From the NCBI RefSeq assembly GCF_023078275.1, contig NC_062983.1, forward strand, positions 14,501,001 through 14,565,000: a stretch of 64,000 bases of DNA. Reading direction: 5' to 3'. A program made the translations under genes and the position numbers. The notes beneath the pieces were generated by a model. It did no database searches. It was not told where the DNA came from and saw nothing but the letters and a program-made list of their open reading frames with translations. Below, piece by piece: positions 22,357 through 33,916 of this stretch (positions are counted from its first letter, which is position 1; every line of letters begins with the position of its first letter). The stretch comes from Leguminivora glycinivorella (taxonomy: Eukaryota > Arthropoda > Insecta > Lepidoptera > Tortricidae).

Positions 22357-25300
22357 TCTAGTATCTCACGCTGCTCCTCAAAGTTAAAACGCAGTAAGTC
22401 TATATGCATTCCATACATACTTACTACAATTTTCTTTTCATTGACAGACGAAGATACAAGTTTTTTAAAAGTAGTGGCGATATGTGCCATTTTAACGTTT
22501 TGAGGTACTTATATTCTAATTGTTTTGATTTTAATTGTCATCTAAGGGACTATCTACACACAGGCGAGGCGTAAGAGGCGTAAGACGCGGAACGGACGCC
22601 AGCGACGCGCCGCCCGAGTGTAATTTAAAAAAAACCGCGTCTTACGACGTGCGTCGCCTGAGTGTGGGTTGCCGCTTATGGGTCGGTAAGGACAGGAGTT
22701 GGATAAATTACAAAAATAATAAAAGCATTTACCTGTTTTAAAATTTTTTTAATAGCAAGATTCACAATTAACATACCTCACATAATTATGTATCTGGGGG
22801 CACGGGAGTGTACTGAACTGTACCCTATTATTTAGGAAACTATTACCTACCCTAAATGATTCCCTCCAAACAAACAGTCAGCTAGTTTAGTCTTAATGTT
22901 AAAATAAACCTTATAATATTTAAATAAAACAATACAAGGGCCGTCCATGTCACACTATTTATATGAGCGATAGGGATGCACTGATGCGATAAATTTTATC
23001 GAACTAAATAGTGAAGAACTAAACAGGTGAAGATTTAAGAGATTGAATCAAAAAAATATGTAAATGAAACATAGTTTATTCACTAAATAATAAAATCATC
23101 CTTAACTATTAACTTTACATCCTATACTAATTACAACTTAAAAATAAAGCGAGACGATGTCTTCTTCCGTCGCCCAAAAGTCGAACTGACTCAAGGAGAC
23201 CCGTGCACCTGCAGTTGCATCTATAGTACCAAAATTGGCCACCTCAGCCAGGTTTTCATTCTTCGCACTTGGCTCCACAATGCTGCAGTATACTGGAGAC
23301 GGCGCAGAATCCAAAGATGAACATCCAACGCCTTCGGGGAAATGTGGTGAAAGATGTTCCTCCACACAAGCCAACGGGAAAGCATAGGACTCTTCTTGGC
23401 GTGTCTGTAGCTGGGATTGCTGGGAACCCGTGTCCGGTGCAGAAGCGCGCCGAACTAGTCGTGGCAGCACTCGCTGACATGTCGAAACCGGCACAGGCTC
23501 CTGAGATGGACTTGTCGAGACCCGCTTGCTGGGAGGACTCGGCCAGCCACAATCAGCAACTTTTCTCTTCGTTGGACATGTCCTCTTAGGCTCTGTTTCC
23601 GTCGGAAAACAGTACTCCAACATTTCTACTGTGGAAGAAAAAAAACATGAGAACAATGCTAAGTGAAAACACTAAGTTTAGTAAACTATTTCATTAGCGG
23701 GGCAACTTACTTTCAGATTCCAGGTCCTCATTGGCTTTCCGCAGTCTCTCAGCGTCCCAGTATTTGTCGCGCTTCATCGACTTTTGTAGAAGCGTCGAGA
23801 CCTCCGCTAGCAGGTCCGGAACAGACAACTGAAACAAACACAAGAATTATTAGAAAATCAAAAATACAAAAAAAAAAATAAGACAACAAAAAACAAATAG
23901 ACACTTACAGTACTCTGCACACCGGCCTCTTTCGCCAAATTTTCTAGAGCTTCGTTCATAGCAGCTCTTCTCTCCTTCTCATACGACGCATTGAGAGCTC
24001 GTTTTTCATACTGTAACAAATATAGAAAATCACATTAAGTATAATATATACACATATTAATAAAGATTAAAAATAAAATAGTGAAAACTTACTAAAGTAA
24101 GAGAAACTCGACCTCTTCCTGCGGGTCTTCCCCGCTTACGGGGCACTGTGTTACGCGTTTGAATTATATCAGAAGACATTTTTCAAAGAAATTGAACTAT
24201 CGATTATGATCTGCAACTGAAACTGTCTGTCTGACACGTCAGAGAGAAATGTGTGCAAATTTATGATTACGATTGTATTTATAGAAGCTATTTACCCCCA
24301 CCACTCGTCCTCATATAGCCACGCCCCTAACTCTCAAATGTTATACCTATTCGATTTTGGGCCAATTGACACCATCGCATATATGTGTTACCATAGAATA
24401 TATAATACTACAAGTACAGAAGGCCCACTGCTTTGATGTTCACGAAATGCCGCCTTTTTAAATGCCTACAAAATCTAACAAAGAAACGAGCCGCACGTGC
24501 GCAGCGTCGGACGATAGGGTTGCCTATTGATTAAAACGAATTAATACTCGGATAAAAATAAATATACTATTATATTCAAGTCTTGGGTAGATAGGTACTT
24601 TCTAGGTATATATACAGTACCTATCTATTATATTATTGTTTAAGTCCCAACATCACAAGCCTTATTGAAATTTTCCGTGGGACTTAATCAATAGTAAGTC
24701 TGTGTAAGATTGTCCTATTTTATTCGTGATATCCATTTAACTAAGCTTTATTAGCCATTCCACACGCGGACATCGCATATGAACCTTAAGAAAGACTCGC
24801 GACATAAAGTAACAATAGAAATTGCGAACGTGCGTTCCGCGGGAACGCGCGCCACTCCTGATTACTTGTACTTGTAGCGCGACGATAGAATCGCGGAAGT
24901 GAGCCGCCCCTGGTGTTACAGAAATACAGGCTAATCCCACTATCATAAAAAAAAGTTACTGAACTTATTAGTTTTATGGCGAAGGTTAGGCCATTAGGGT
25001 ATTGTAGTAAAACTCCAGGTTGTATGTACAGAAGGGAATGAATTTTTATTTACAAAACGCTTGTTTATATACAATTTTGAATCAAGAGAGAAAGAGATAA
25101 TATTTACATGAAAGAAAGAGATAGAAAAGGGTATCCCGCGCATGCGCGCAGGGAACGGTGCGCCGGCGCGCCAGTGGCGCCTCTGCGCATGCGTGACAGA
25201 TCGCGGGTCGCGAATAAAATAAAACCGATTGACCTCCGGGCGCGAATCCTTTTCGCCGCCGGCTGCCGTGGAGTGCGCATCGCGTCGTCGCGCGCCGTGC

Positions 25301-26177
25301 CTCGCTCCGCTGCGTGTTTCTCCGCTGAAGATGAAGACACGACGAGGATGCTGCAGGCTCCGATGAATGTCTTGTCCTTGTCAGGACGATGATAAACTGT
25401 CCTTTTCAGGGCAATCCAAAAAATGCTCTTCTCAGAGCAACTTCAAAACTGTTCTTCTCAGAGCAAACTTCAATGTTTCACAATCGATAACTAACATCAC
25501 TGTTCTTGTCAGAACAGTACTGTTTCAAGGACTGCACTACACATGTCAATCTATGTATATGTATATTATGTGTATCCCCACAGTTTTATTATAGTTTTGA
25601 AGGAAGTTTCTTGTTTTCAACTTCCGATGCAAAACCGACGGAGTGTTATATAATAATAACTTTTAGGCTTGACAAGTCTGTCTGCCTACCTGTGGCAATG
25701 AATAACTATTAATAATAACTAAATTATGCAACTTTTCCTTTTTATCTCGCCCAATAGCATCGCGTTATCGCTGCAAGCTACGCCCCCACCCGTTATCAAC
25801 AGTGGAGGTAATCTGCGCTTGCACATTCTTCTGATAACAAAATAATAATAAGAAGCTACCTGCCAAATATCAAAGTAATTGCACTAATACTTATAAAATA
25901 CCCGCGCATATATAATACTCAAAAGATATACCAAATAATCGCTCCTAAAGGAAAAAAAGTGCGTCCCCCCCTCTAACTTTTGAACCATATGTTTAAAAAA
26001 TATGAAAAAAATCACAAAAGTAGAACTTTATAAAGAATTTCTAGGAAAATTGTTTTGAACTTGATATTTAGGTTCATTATTCTAAGTAGATATTTCCATT
26101 GAAAGTAGTATTTTGATAAAGATTCGCATGACAACTATCTCGATCAAATCCCAAATATCGTCACTACTTTGAAAAAA
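22357..26177. repeat. Array unit U6
   Basis: 3,821 bp with no insertion. Near 22567 the left arm of the 25-bp inverted repeat is damaged (GGCGTAAGAGGCGTAAG). The right end (26100) carries G in CCATTGAAAG, a variant shared with the right ends of U7 and U9. Confidence 0.95.
23138..24179 (-). CDS. AT-hook / bHLH-zipper-like factor, copy 6
   Basis: Exons 24179-24093, 24010-23909, 23828-23711 and 23628-23138, intact. Thr in CP-T-KRK, Ala at residue 58. Intron 2 has a longer A-run than copy 1. The promoter is undisturbed. Confidence 0.75.
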
Positions 26178-26960
26178 TCTAGTATCTCACGCTGCTCCTC
26201 AAAGTTAAAACGCAGTAAGCCTATATGCATTCCATACATACTTACTACAATTTTCTTTTCATTGACAGACGAAGATACAAGTTTTTTTAAAAGTAGTGGC
26301 GATATGTGCCATTTTAACGTTTTGAGGTACTTATATTCTAATTGTTTTGATTTTAATTGTCATCTAAGGGACTATCTACACACAGGCGAGGCGACGCACG
26401 TCGTAAGACGCGGAACGGACGCCAGCGACGCGCCGCCCGAGTGTAATTTAAAAAAAACCGCGTCTTACGACGTGCGTCGCCTGAGTGTGGGTTGCCGCTT
26501 ATGGGTCGGTAAGGACAGGAGTTGGATAAATTACAAAAATAATAAAAGCATTTACCTGTTTTAAAATTTTTTTAATAGCAAGATTCACAATTAACATACC
26601 TCACATAATTATGTATCTGGGGGCACGGGAGTGTACTGAACTGTACCCTATTATTTAGGAAACTATTACCTACCCTAAATGATTCCCTCCAAACAAACAG
26701 TCAGCTAGTTTAGTCTTAATGTTAAAATAAACCTTATAATATTTAAATAAAACAATACAAGGGCCGTCCATGTCACACTATTTATATGAGCGATAGGGAT
26801 GCACTGATGCGATAAATTTTATCGAACTAAATAGTGAAGAACTAAACAGGTGAAGATTTAAGAGATTGAATCAAAAAAATATGTAAATGAAACATAGTTT
26901 ATTCACTAAATAATAAAATCATCCTTAACTATTAACTTTACATCCTATACTAATTACAAC

Positions 26961-28001
26961 TTAAAAATAAAGCGAGACGATGTCTTCTTCCGTCGCCCAA
27001 AAGTCGAACTGACTCAAGGAGACCCGTGCACCTGCAGTTGCATCTATAGTACCAAAATTGGCCACCTCAGCCAGGTTTTCATTCTTCGCACTTGGCTCCA
27101 CAATGCTGCAGTATACTGGAGACGGCGCAGAATCCAAAGATGAACATCCAACGCCTTCGGGGAAATGTGGTGAAAGATGTTCCTCCACACAAGCCAACGG
27201 GAAAGCATAGGACTCTTCTTGGCGTGTCTGTAGCTGGGATTGCTGGGAACCCGTGTCCGGTGCAGAAGCGCGCCGAACTAGTCGTGGCAGCACTCGCTGA
27301 CATGTCGAAACCGGCACAGGCTCCTGAGATGGACTTGTCGAGACCCGCTTGCTGGGAGGACTCGGCCAGCCACAATCAGCAACTTTTCTCTTCGTTGGAC
27401 ATGTCCTCTTAGGCTCTGTTTCCGTCGGAAAACAGTACTCCAACATTTCTACTGTGGAAGAAAAAAAACATGAGAACAATGCTAAGTGAAAACACTAAGT
27501 TTAGTAAACTATTTCATTAGCGGGGCAACTTACTTTCAGATTCCAGGTCCTCATTGGCTTTCCGCAGTCTCTCAGCGTCCCAGTATTTGTCGCGCTTCAT
27601 CGACTTTTGTAGAAGCGTCGAGACCTCCGCTAGCAGGTCCGGAACAGACAACTGAAACAAACACAAGAATTATTAGAAAATCAAAAATACAAAAAAAAAA
27701 TAAGACAACAAAAAACAAATAGACACTTACAGTACTCTGCACACCGTCCTCTTTCGCCAAATTTTCTAGAGCTTCGTTCATAGCAGCTCTTCTCTCCTTC
27801 TCATACGACGCATTGAGAGCTCGTTTTTCATACTGTAACAAATATAGAAAATCACATTAAGTATAATATATACACATATTAATAAAGATTAAAAATAAAA
27901 TAGTGAAAACTTACTAAAGTAAGAGAAACTCGACCTCTTCCTGCGGGTCTTCCCCGCTTACGGGGCACTGTGTTACGCGTTTGAATTATATCAGAAGACA
28001 T
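26961..28001 (-). CDS. AT-hook / bHLH-zipper-like factor, copy 7
   Basis: Exons 28001-27915, 27832-27731, 27651-27534 and 27451-26961, intact. First copy with Asp instead of Ala at residue 58 (loop side of helix 1); copies 8-10 share it. Element D lies 82 bp upstream of the ATG and separates the gene from its TATA box (31036-31029). Expression would need read-through of D or a promoter inside D. Confidence 0.7.
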
Positions 28002-28083
28002 TTTTCAAAGAAATTGAACTATCGATTATGATCTGCAACTGAAACTGTCTGTCTGACACGTCAGAGAGAAATGTGTGCAAATT

Positions 28084-31006
28084 GCATGCGGGGTCATCTA
28101 GCACTCCTCCCCTTTCTGGGGAGGAGAGAGGAGGCCATCTCAGGGCGAGGCCCTCTTTGGCTGTATCTGTCGCGTGCTGTAACGACAGCACGGTCTTCTG
28201 GCCCTATTTTAAATAGGGTTTCTTCTCTCTTTTCTCTTCTTTCCCTTTTCTGTGTGATGGCCATAAGTGGCTATCTGCATCTTTTTCGTATAGTGTCATC
28301 TTTGCTCTTATGTATCTTCTGCTAGTTGCACGAGCTCGCGTGGTTGGGCTCGTGCTCTGCTACTATCTGGTGGGCGGGCGTGGAGGGGCGCGATTCCCTG
28401 TAGCAATGGGTGATGGGACGAGTCTGCCCGGGCGAACATTCTTCGCGCCAGTAGCGCGATGAACTCGTCCAGGCTCTCCATCCTCAGGTCCCGGTATAGT
28501 GTTGCGTTTCTCACGAAGTAGGGGGCTCTGACTATCGCTCTGAGGCTGAGCGTCTCCTGGGCTCTGAGTTTCCTCCTGTTCGTCTCAGCCGTCCTGGCGT
28601 ACCAAGCAGGAGCAGCGTAGGTCAGCCTCGAGCGGACGTACGTCTTGTATATCCCCAGCTTCGTGGAGATGGGGAGGTTGCTGGTGAGCACGGGCCTGAG
28701 GAGGGTGCGTGCGGTCTTCGCGCGTCCTACAACTTCTGCCGTGTGCTGCATCATTGTTAGCCCTCTGTCCAGGGTAACCCCCAGATATTTGACTGTGTGC
28801 TTCCAGGTAATTTCTTGTCCCTGGAGCTTGAGGGGCGGCGGATGGTGGGTCGCTCCTGTAAGGAGTGCCTGGGTCTTCTGCACGTTCACGGCGAGCCTCC
28901 ATTTGGCCAGCCATTCTGGTAGGACGTCAAGTTGGCGCTGGATCTTGGTTGCGGCGTGCCTCGGTGAAATGGACGACACGAAGTATGCCGCGTCGTCCGC
29001 AAATAGGCCCAACTTGACGTCGCCGACCACCGGGATGTCGTCCGTGTACCATGCATAACACGCTGGTGAGAGGCAGCTTCCCTGCGGGACTCCAGCAAGG
29101 ATGGGGCGCGCCGATGACGTAGCGTCCTCAACCGCCACTTGGAAGCGCCTGTCTGTGAGGAACGAGCGGATGACGCGGACCACTCGACTCGGAGCTGAAG
29201 ACGTCGACAGCTTGGCCAGGAGTCCTTCGTGCCAGACCCTGTCGAACGCCTTCTCCATGTCGAGGAAGACCGCGACTGCGTGCTCGCCCCGCGCCATCTT
29301 CTCTGCCATAAAGGAGATTACTCTTGTCAATTGCAGCGTGGTTGAGTGCTCTGCTCGGAAGCCGAATTGTTCCGGTCTCGGCTGTATGTGTGGTTGTAGT
29401 TTCCCGAGCAGGAGCCTCTCAAATACCTTGGACAGGGTACTGAGCAGGGTGATGGGCCGGTAACTACCGGGTCTTCTCCTGTCCTTCCCTGGCTTTGGAA
29501 GCATGATGACCCGGCCAAGTTTCCAGGTCTCTGGGAAATGCCCCGAGCGCATGATCCCATTGAACAGCCTCGTCACCGCCACGATGGTGTGCTGTGGCAG
29601 GTGACGGATCGCCATGTTCGGGATCGAATCGGCGCCGGGGGCTTTTCTGGGGTTGACTCTTCTGGTTGCGCGTCTAACTTGGCCGGGTGAGAAGAAGACC
29701 GGTTCTTCGTCTTCGCTCGGCTGCTGCTCAAAGTACCCTGCTAGTTTTCTTTCCACCTCCCTCGTGTGGTGGATGTACTCGCTTGGGTTGGGCTGGAACG
29801 TTCGCTCAAGGTGGTCGGCGAACAGTTCTGCACGATCCTCGGCCTTGTATCTGCTGGTCCCTTGGTCGTCCACCAGTGGTCTGACTGCCTCTGCGGTTGT
29901 CCCCAGCTGCTTGCACAGGCGATGAATTGAGGGGACTTCGTCGCCTATGCTCGCAATGTGGGCCTCCCACTCAGCTGCAGCGTTGAGTCTCAGCTTCGAC
30001 TTGACCTCTTCGATCATGGCGTTTAGCTGGGCCTTGAGTGTAGGGCATCTGGTGTGCTGCCATCTTCTCCTGAGTTGGCGCTTTTGCTGGATCATGTCTC
30101 TCAACTCCGCTGGGAGAGGCTTGTATCTCCCCCCCGCGGAGGTGGTGTGCGTAGCTGTTTCAAGCGCCAGCTGGATGTTCTGGGTGATGGTAGCTGTAGC
30201 AGTTTCCACTTGCTCGGCTGTGGTTACAGGCCCAATCTGCGGGTTTTCTAGGGCTTGAGCGAAGGTCTCCCAGTTGGTTGTCTTCTTCTCTCTTCTCCTG
30301 GGCACAGAGTTGGGCGCCGCGTCCACCACCATGAGCACCGGGCGATGGTCCGACGGTAGGTGGGGCAGTGCTTCGTGGTAGATGGCGTAGTCCACGTTTT
30401 TGTGGATGGCGAAGTCTATGATGTCACAGGTCATCTGCCCGTCCGCGTAGTGTGTGGGTTCTCCTGGGCCTGTGACATCGTAGTTCTGGTCCAGTGTTGC
30501 GCTGTATAGCGCCTTCCCGGCTGCGTCATTCCTGGTTGCGTTCCAGGCTATGTGTTTGGCGTTCCAGTCCCCGGCTGCGATGGTCGGCCCCGAGGACTGG
30601 AGAAGAGTACGCAGGTCCTGCTTCAGTTTCCTCAGTGGGGTCAGAGGGGGCCTGTACACCGCGTAGAGCCGGAGGTCTCCATCTGCCACCCTAATGTCGA
30701 CTCCGAGCGCCTGGAAGGAGTCGAGGTGCACGAAGTCGACAGGCTGGTGGATGATGGTCCTTCTGACCATCACGGCTAACCCTCGGAACGGGTGTCCCAT
30801 CTGGTTTGTTTCGTTCCGCTGGTACACGATGTAGCCCCCCATCTTGAGGTCCTTTTTGAGGAACGTTTCGCTGACCAGCAATATGTCGATATTCTGCTCG
30901 CGAAGGAACGTGCGGAGCAGGGCTTCCTTGCTGGTCAGCGATTGGGCGTTCCAATATACCACTCTCAGCTTACTGTTGAAGGCGCTGAGAGGGTAACGCC
31001 ATCTTC
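28084..31006 (-). mobile_element. Jockey-type non-LTR retrotransposon D (5'-truncated, ORF2 intact)
   Basis: 2,923 bp flanked by an 8-bp duplication TGCAAATT (28076-28083 and 31007-31014). It begins in the last codons of ORF1 (reading to QRLQQ then TAA), followed by complete ORF2 and a 224-bp 3' UTR without poly(A). Its 3' junction is base-identical to those of A1 and A3. Its 5' end lies 30 nt from the host TATA box. Confidence 0.9.
28308..30962 (-). CDS. Jockey D ORF2: endonuclease-reverse transcriptase
   Basis: Uninterrupted 884 codons. APE-type endonuclease: WNAQ (residues 4-7), E32, GDWNAKH (131-137), SDH (204-206). Reverse transcriptase: SYRPITLLSTLSKVFERLLL (about 500-519), motif A FLDMEKAFD (566-574), motif B GVPQGS (624-629), motif C FADD (654-657). 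The C-terminus has the APLHARPPD box. All expected catalytic residues are present, so an active enzyme is plausible. The first residue shown is a GTG codon; no ATG precedes the essential WNA motif. It is the first ORF downstream of the gene's TATA box, so the host promoter could express it. Confidence 0.9.
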   Translation of the reverse strand: MVYWNAQSLTSKEALLRTFLREQNIDILLVSETFLKKDLKMGGYIVYQRNETNQMGHPFRGLAVMVRRTIIHQPVDFVHLDSFQALGVDIRVADGDLRLYAVYRPPLTPLRKLKQDLRTLLQSSGPTIAAGDWNAKHIAWNATRNDAAGKALYSATLDQNYDVTGPGEPTHYADGQMTCDIIDFAIHKNVDYAIYHEALPHLPSDHRPVLMVVDAAPNSVPRRREKKTTNWETFAQALENPQIGPVTTAEQVETATATITQNIQLALETATHTTSAGGRYKPLPAELRDMIQQKRQLRRRWQHTRCPTLKAQLNAMIEEVKSKLRLNAAAEWEAHIASIGDEVPSIHRLCKQLGTTAEAVRPLVDDQGTSRYKAEDRAELFADHLERTFQPNPSEYIHHTREVERKLAGYFEQQPSEDEEPVFFSPGQVRRATRRVNPRKAPGADSIPNMAIRHLPQHTIVAVTRLFNGIMRSGHFPETWKLGRVIMLPKPGKDRRRPGSYRPITLLSTLSKVFERLLLGKLQPHIQPRPEQFGFRAEHSTTLQLTRVISFMAEKMARGEHAVAVFLDMEKAFDRVWHEGLLAKLSTSSAPSRVVRVIRSFLTDRRFQVAVEDATSSARPILAGVPQGSCLSPACYAWYTDDIPVVGDVKLGLFADDAAYFVSSISPRHAATKIQRQLDVLPEWLAKWRLAVNVQKTQALLTGATHHPPPLKLQGQEITWKHTVKYLGVTLDRGLTMMQHTAEVVGRAKTARTLLRPVLTSNLPISTKLGIYKTYVRSRLTYAAPAWYARTAETNRRKLRAQETLSLRAIVRAPYFVRNATLYRDLRMESLDEFIALLARRMFARADSSHHPLLQGIAPLHARPPDSSRARAQPRELVQLAEDT

Positions 31007-31998
31007 TGCAAATTTATGATTACGATTGTATTTATAGAAGCTATTTACCCCCACCACTCGTCCTCATATAGCCACGCCCCTAACTCTCAAATGTTATACC
31101 TATTCGATTTTGGGCCAATTGACACCATCGCATATATGTGTTACCATAGAATATATAATACTACAAGTACAGAAGGCCCACTGCTTTGATGTTCACGAAA
31201 TGCCGCCTTTTTAAATGCCTACAAAATCTAACAAAGAAACGAGCCGCACGTGCGCAGCGTCGGACGATAGGGTTGCCTATTGATTAAAACGAATTAATAC
31301 TCGGATAAAAATAAATATACTATTATATTCAAGTCTTGGGTAGATAGGTACTTTCTAGGTATATATACAGTACCTATCTATTATATTATTGTTTAAGTCC
31401 CAACATCACAAGCCTTATTGAAATTTTCCGTGGGACTTAATCAATAGTAAGTCTGTGTAAGATTGTCCTATTTTATTCGTGATATCCATTTAACTAAGCT
31501 TTATTAGCCATTCCACACGCGGACATCGCATATGAACCTTAAGAAAGACTCGCGACATAAAGTAACAATAGAAATTGCGAACGTGCGTTCCGCGGGAACG
31601 CGCGCCACTCCTGATTACTTGTACTTGTAGCGCGACGATAGAATCGCGGAAGTGAGCCGCCCCTGGTGTTACAGAAATACAGGCTAATCCCACTATCATA
31701 AAAAAAAGTTACTGAACTTATTAGTTTTATGGCGAAGGTTAGGCCATTAGGGTATTGTAGTAAAACTCCAGGTTGTATGTACAGAAGGGAATGAATTTTT
31801 ATTTACAAAACGCTTGTTTATATACAATTTTGAATCAAGAGAGAAAGAGATAATATTTACATGAAAGAAAGAGATAGAAAAGGGTATCCCGCGCATGCGC
31901 GCAGGGAACGGTGCGCCGGCGCGCCAGTGGCGCCTCTGCGCATGCGTGACAGATCGTGGGTCGCGAATAAAATAAAACCGATTGACCTCCGGGCGCGA

Positions 31999-33916
31999 GG
32001 ATAGCCACACGGACCACCAACAGTCGCTCGGACGCTCCTCCTGCTCTGCTCTCTGCCATCCTCGCTGAAATTTTCTAAGAAAATTGCTGCGGGATCGCGC
32101 CTGGCCTCCGGCCTGAGGGGAAGCCCAGCACCCATAGAAACCTCGCCAATCGCCCTAGCCGACGGACTTCAATCTAGGTCTTACCTGGAGAGAGGTCTGA
32201 AAGCTAGGCGCTGAGCGGCGAAAATGCGTCGCGACGGATCCGCCCCCTGAACCCGACTGCGCACGATGCCCCAACACGCGCCGAGGCGCCCCCCCGGCCC
32301 CCCGGGTAGGGTGGGTACCTTGAGAAACGTGTTCCGCCATCTACCCGCACGAGGTGCATCGAAAACCGCGACCCCCCCCGACCAGCCGGTTGAGGTGGGT
32401 AGGCCGCAACGCGGATTTTTCGATGTACCGACAGAAAAACCACCACTTCAAGAACCCGCCTCTGGCTCCCCGGAGCCGAGGCCTGACGTCACATCGACCC
32501 CGAACACCTCTACGACCCCGCGGGAAGTCCCTTTCCGGCCTCCCCCGTGCAGTCACCAGGATCGTGATCGTATCCTGGCCGACAGCCCGGGCAAAGCCGG
32601 GTCCCTGCCCGTGTCGCCTATAACGGCACGCGCAAGGGATATGATCCATAGGCTCAAGGGATACTTCCGCGGCGAGGAAGTGGAGCTCCGGCCAGAAGAC
32701 CACGAGGCCCTTCGCAAAGCGGAGGCCAACCCCGAGTCCAGTATCGCCAAAGCGCTGGAACTACTGGGCAAACCACCAGCCCCAACCAAGCAGCCGCCGT
32801 CGTTCACGGATATCATCCGGAGCATCGGCCCCCCACCGTTTATCGCGCCATATAAGGAGGAAGACGCCACGGACCGGCCCGGGGCCCCCATCCCGGGCCT
32901 CCCAACCAAGCAGCCGCCGTCGTTCACGGAGATCATCCGGAGCATCGGCCCCCCACCGTATATCGCGCCGTATAAGGAGGAAGACATCACGGACCGGCCA
33001 GTGGCCCCCTTCCTGGGGGCCGCGGCCACCACCCCGCCTGGACCCGACAGCACGCCCAACGCCGCAGCCGCCCCTGCGGCTCCCAGGCCCGCGATCGTGC
33101 CCACGGCCCCGCAACCCCTGCCGCAGGCGAGCGGTGACTCAGTCGCCGCCCCAACGCACCCCGAGGCCCTCAAGCCCAGGACCCCGACCGCCGCCACAAC
33201 ACACACCAGCAGCCCCGCGTCCGCCGCAGCGCCCGCTGTGGCAAACGGACAGCAGGCCGCACCCCCCGCGGCCCCCAGCACCCGCAGAACACGCAAGCCG
33301 AGCGCTGGCCCCCGCAAGGGCGCCAAACGCGCTCCTACTTGCTCAAGGCGCCCCCACAGGGCACCATGGAACCCGCCAACCCAGCGCCCACCGCAGTCTC
33401 CCCGACCGGCCCCGGACCACCGGCCGGCCACTGCCCCCGCCGGCAGTCCGCCGCGCCGCTACACGCGCGCCCGCCGGACGAACGCCGCCACCGCTGCCAG
33501 CCCTCACGAGCCGACAGCCCAGGACGACGAGCAGGGTACCTCGTCGCCCCCGACAACCCACGCAAGCCTAGAGGACACCAGCCACCCCACAAGGACGACG
33601 GAAATGGAGCACCCATCGCCCCCACTACGCCGCTGACAGGCCACCTGACAGCCGCAGACTGGCCACCAACACCAACGGCGGCCAGTACAAGAAGCCACGC
33701 CTAGAAGGCACCCGCTCCACCCACTGAGCTTGCGTCAGGCCTGTCCCGGTCAGACGGGCTAGACGCAATCTCGCAGAAGCCACAGCTCTCAACGAGGGCA
33801 ATGAAAAGACCCGCCCACTGTCGTGGGCGGCGGCAAAAACCGCCAAAAATCCAAAACCAAGGATGGGAAGGCCACCGATGACCTCATCTGAGGCACATCG
33901 ATGAAGACTCGTTCGT
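31999..33916 (+). mobile_element. Internally deleted, non-autonomous Jockey element B
   Basis: 1,918 bp flanked by TCCGGGCGCGA (31988-31998 and 33917-33927). Its 5' start (GAGGATAGCC, sharing bases with the duplication) resembles A2's GAGGACAGCC. Its last roughly 140 bp match element C, including the ACTCGTTCGTTC tail. Between them are an ORF1-derived frame and then the last codons of ORF2 (APLHARPPD readable near 33455 in another frame). So ORF1's zinc-knuckle end and almost all of ORF2 were deleted while both ends were kept. Confidence 0.8.
32266..33636 (+). CDS. Element B ORF1-derived protein with internal duplication
   Basis: 456 codons from an ATG at the position of the A2 ORF1 start. 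The N-terminal part keeps family motifs (FFDVPTEKPP compared with FLDLPTEKMP in A2). Residues about 172-250 are two tandem 40-residue copies with PSFT-D/E-IIRSIGPPP and IAPYKEED cores, an exact 120-bp period (32781-32900, 32901-33020). The rest is Pro/Ala-rich and lacks zinc knuckles. The last codons read ORF2's 3' end out of frame. Open over its full length, but whether it is made or useful is unknown. Confidence 0.6.
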   Translation: MPQHAPRRPPGPPGRVGTLRNVFRHLPARGASKTATPPDQPVEVGRPQRGFFDVPTEKPPLQEPASGSPEPRPDVTSTPNTSTTPREVPFRPPPCSHQDRDRILADSPGKAGSLPVSPITARARDMIHRLKGYFRGEEVELRPEDHEALRKAEANPESSIAKALELLGKPPAPTKQPPSFTDIIRSIGPPPFIAPYKEEDATDRPGAPIPGLPTKQPPSFTEIIRSIGPPPYIAPYKEEDITDRPVAPFLGAAATTPPGPDSTPNAAAAPAAPRPAIVPTAPQPLPQASGDSVAAPTHPEALKPRTPTAATTHTSSPASAAAPAVANGQQAAPPAAPSTRRTRKPSAGPRKGAKRAPTCSRRPHRAPWNPPTQRPPQSPRPAPDHRPATAPAGSPPRRYTRARRTNAATAASPHEPTAQDDEQGTSSPPTTHASLEDTSHPTRTTEMEHPSPPLRR

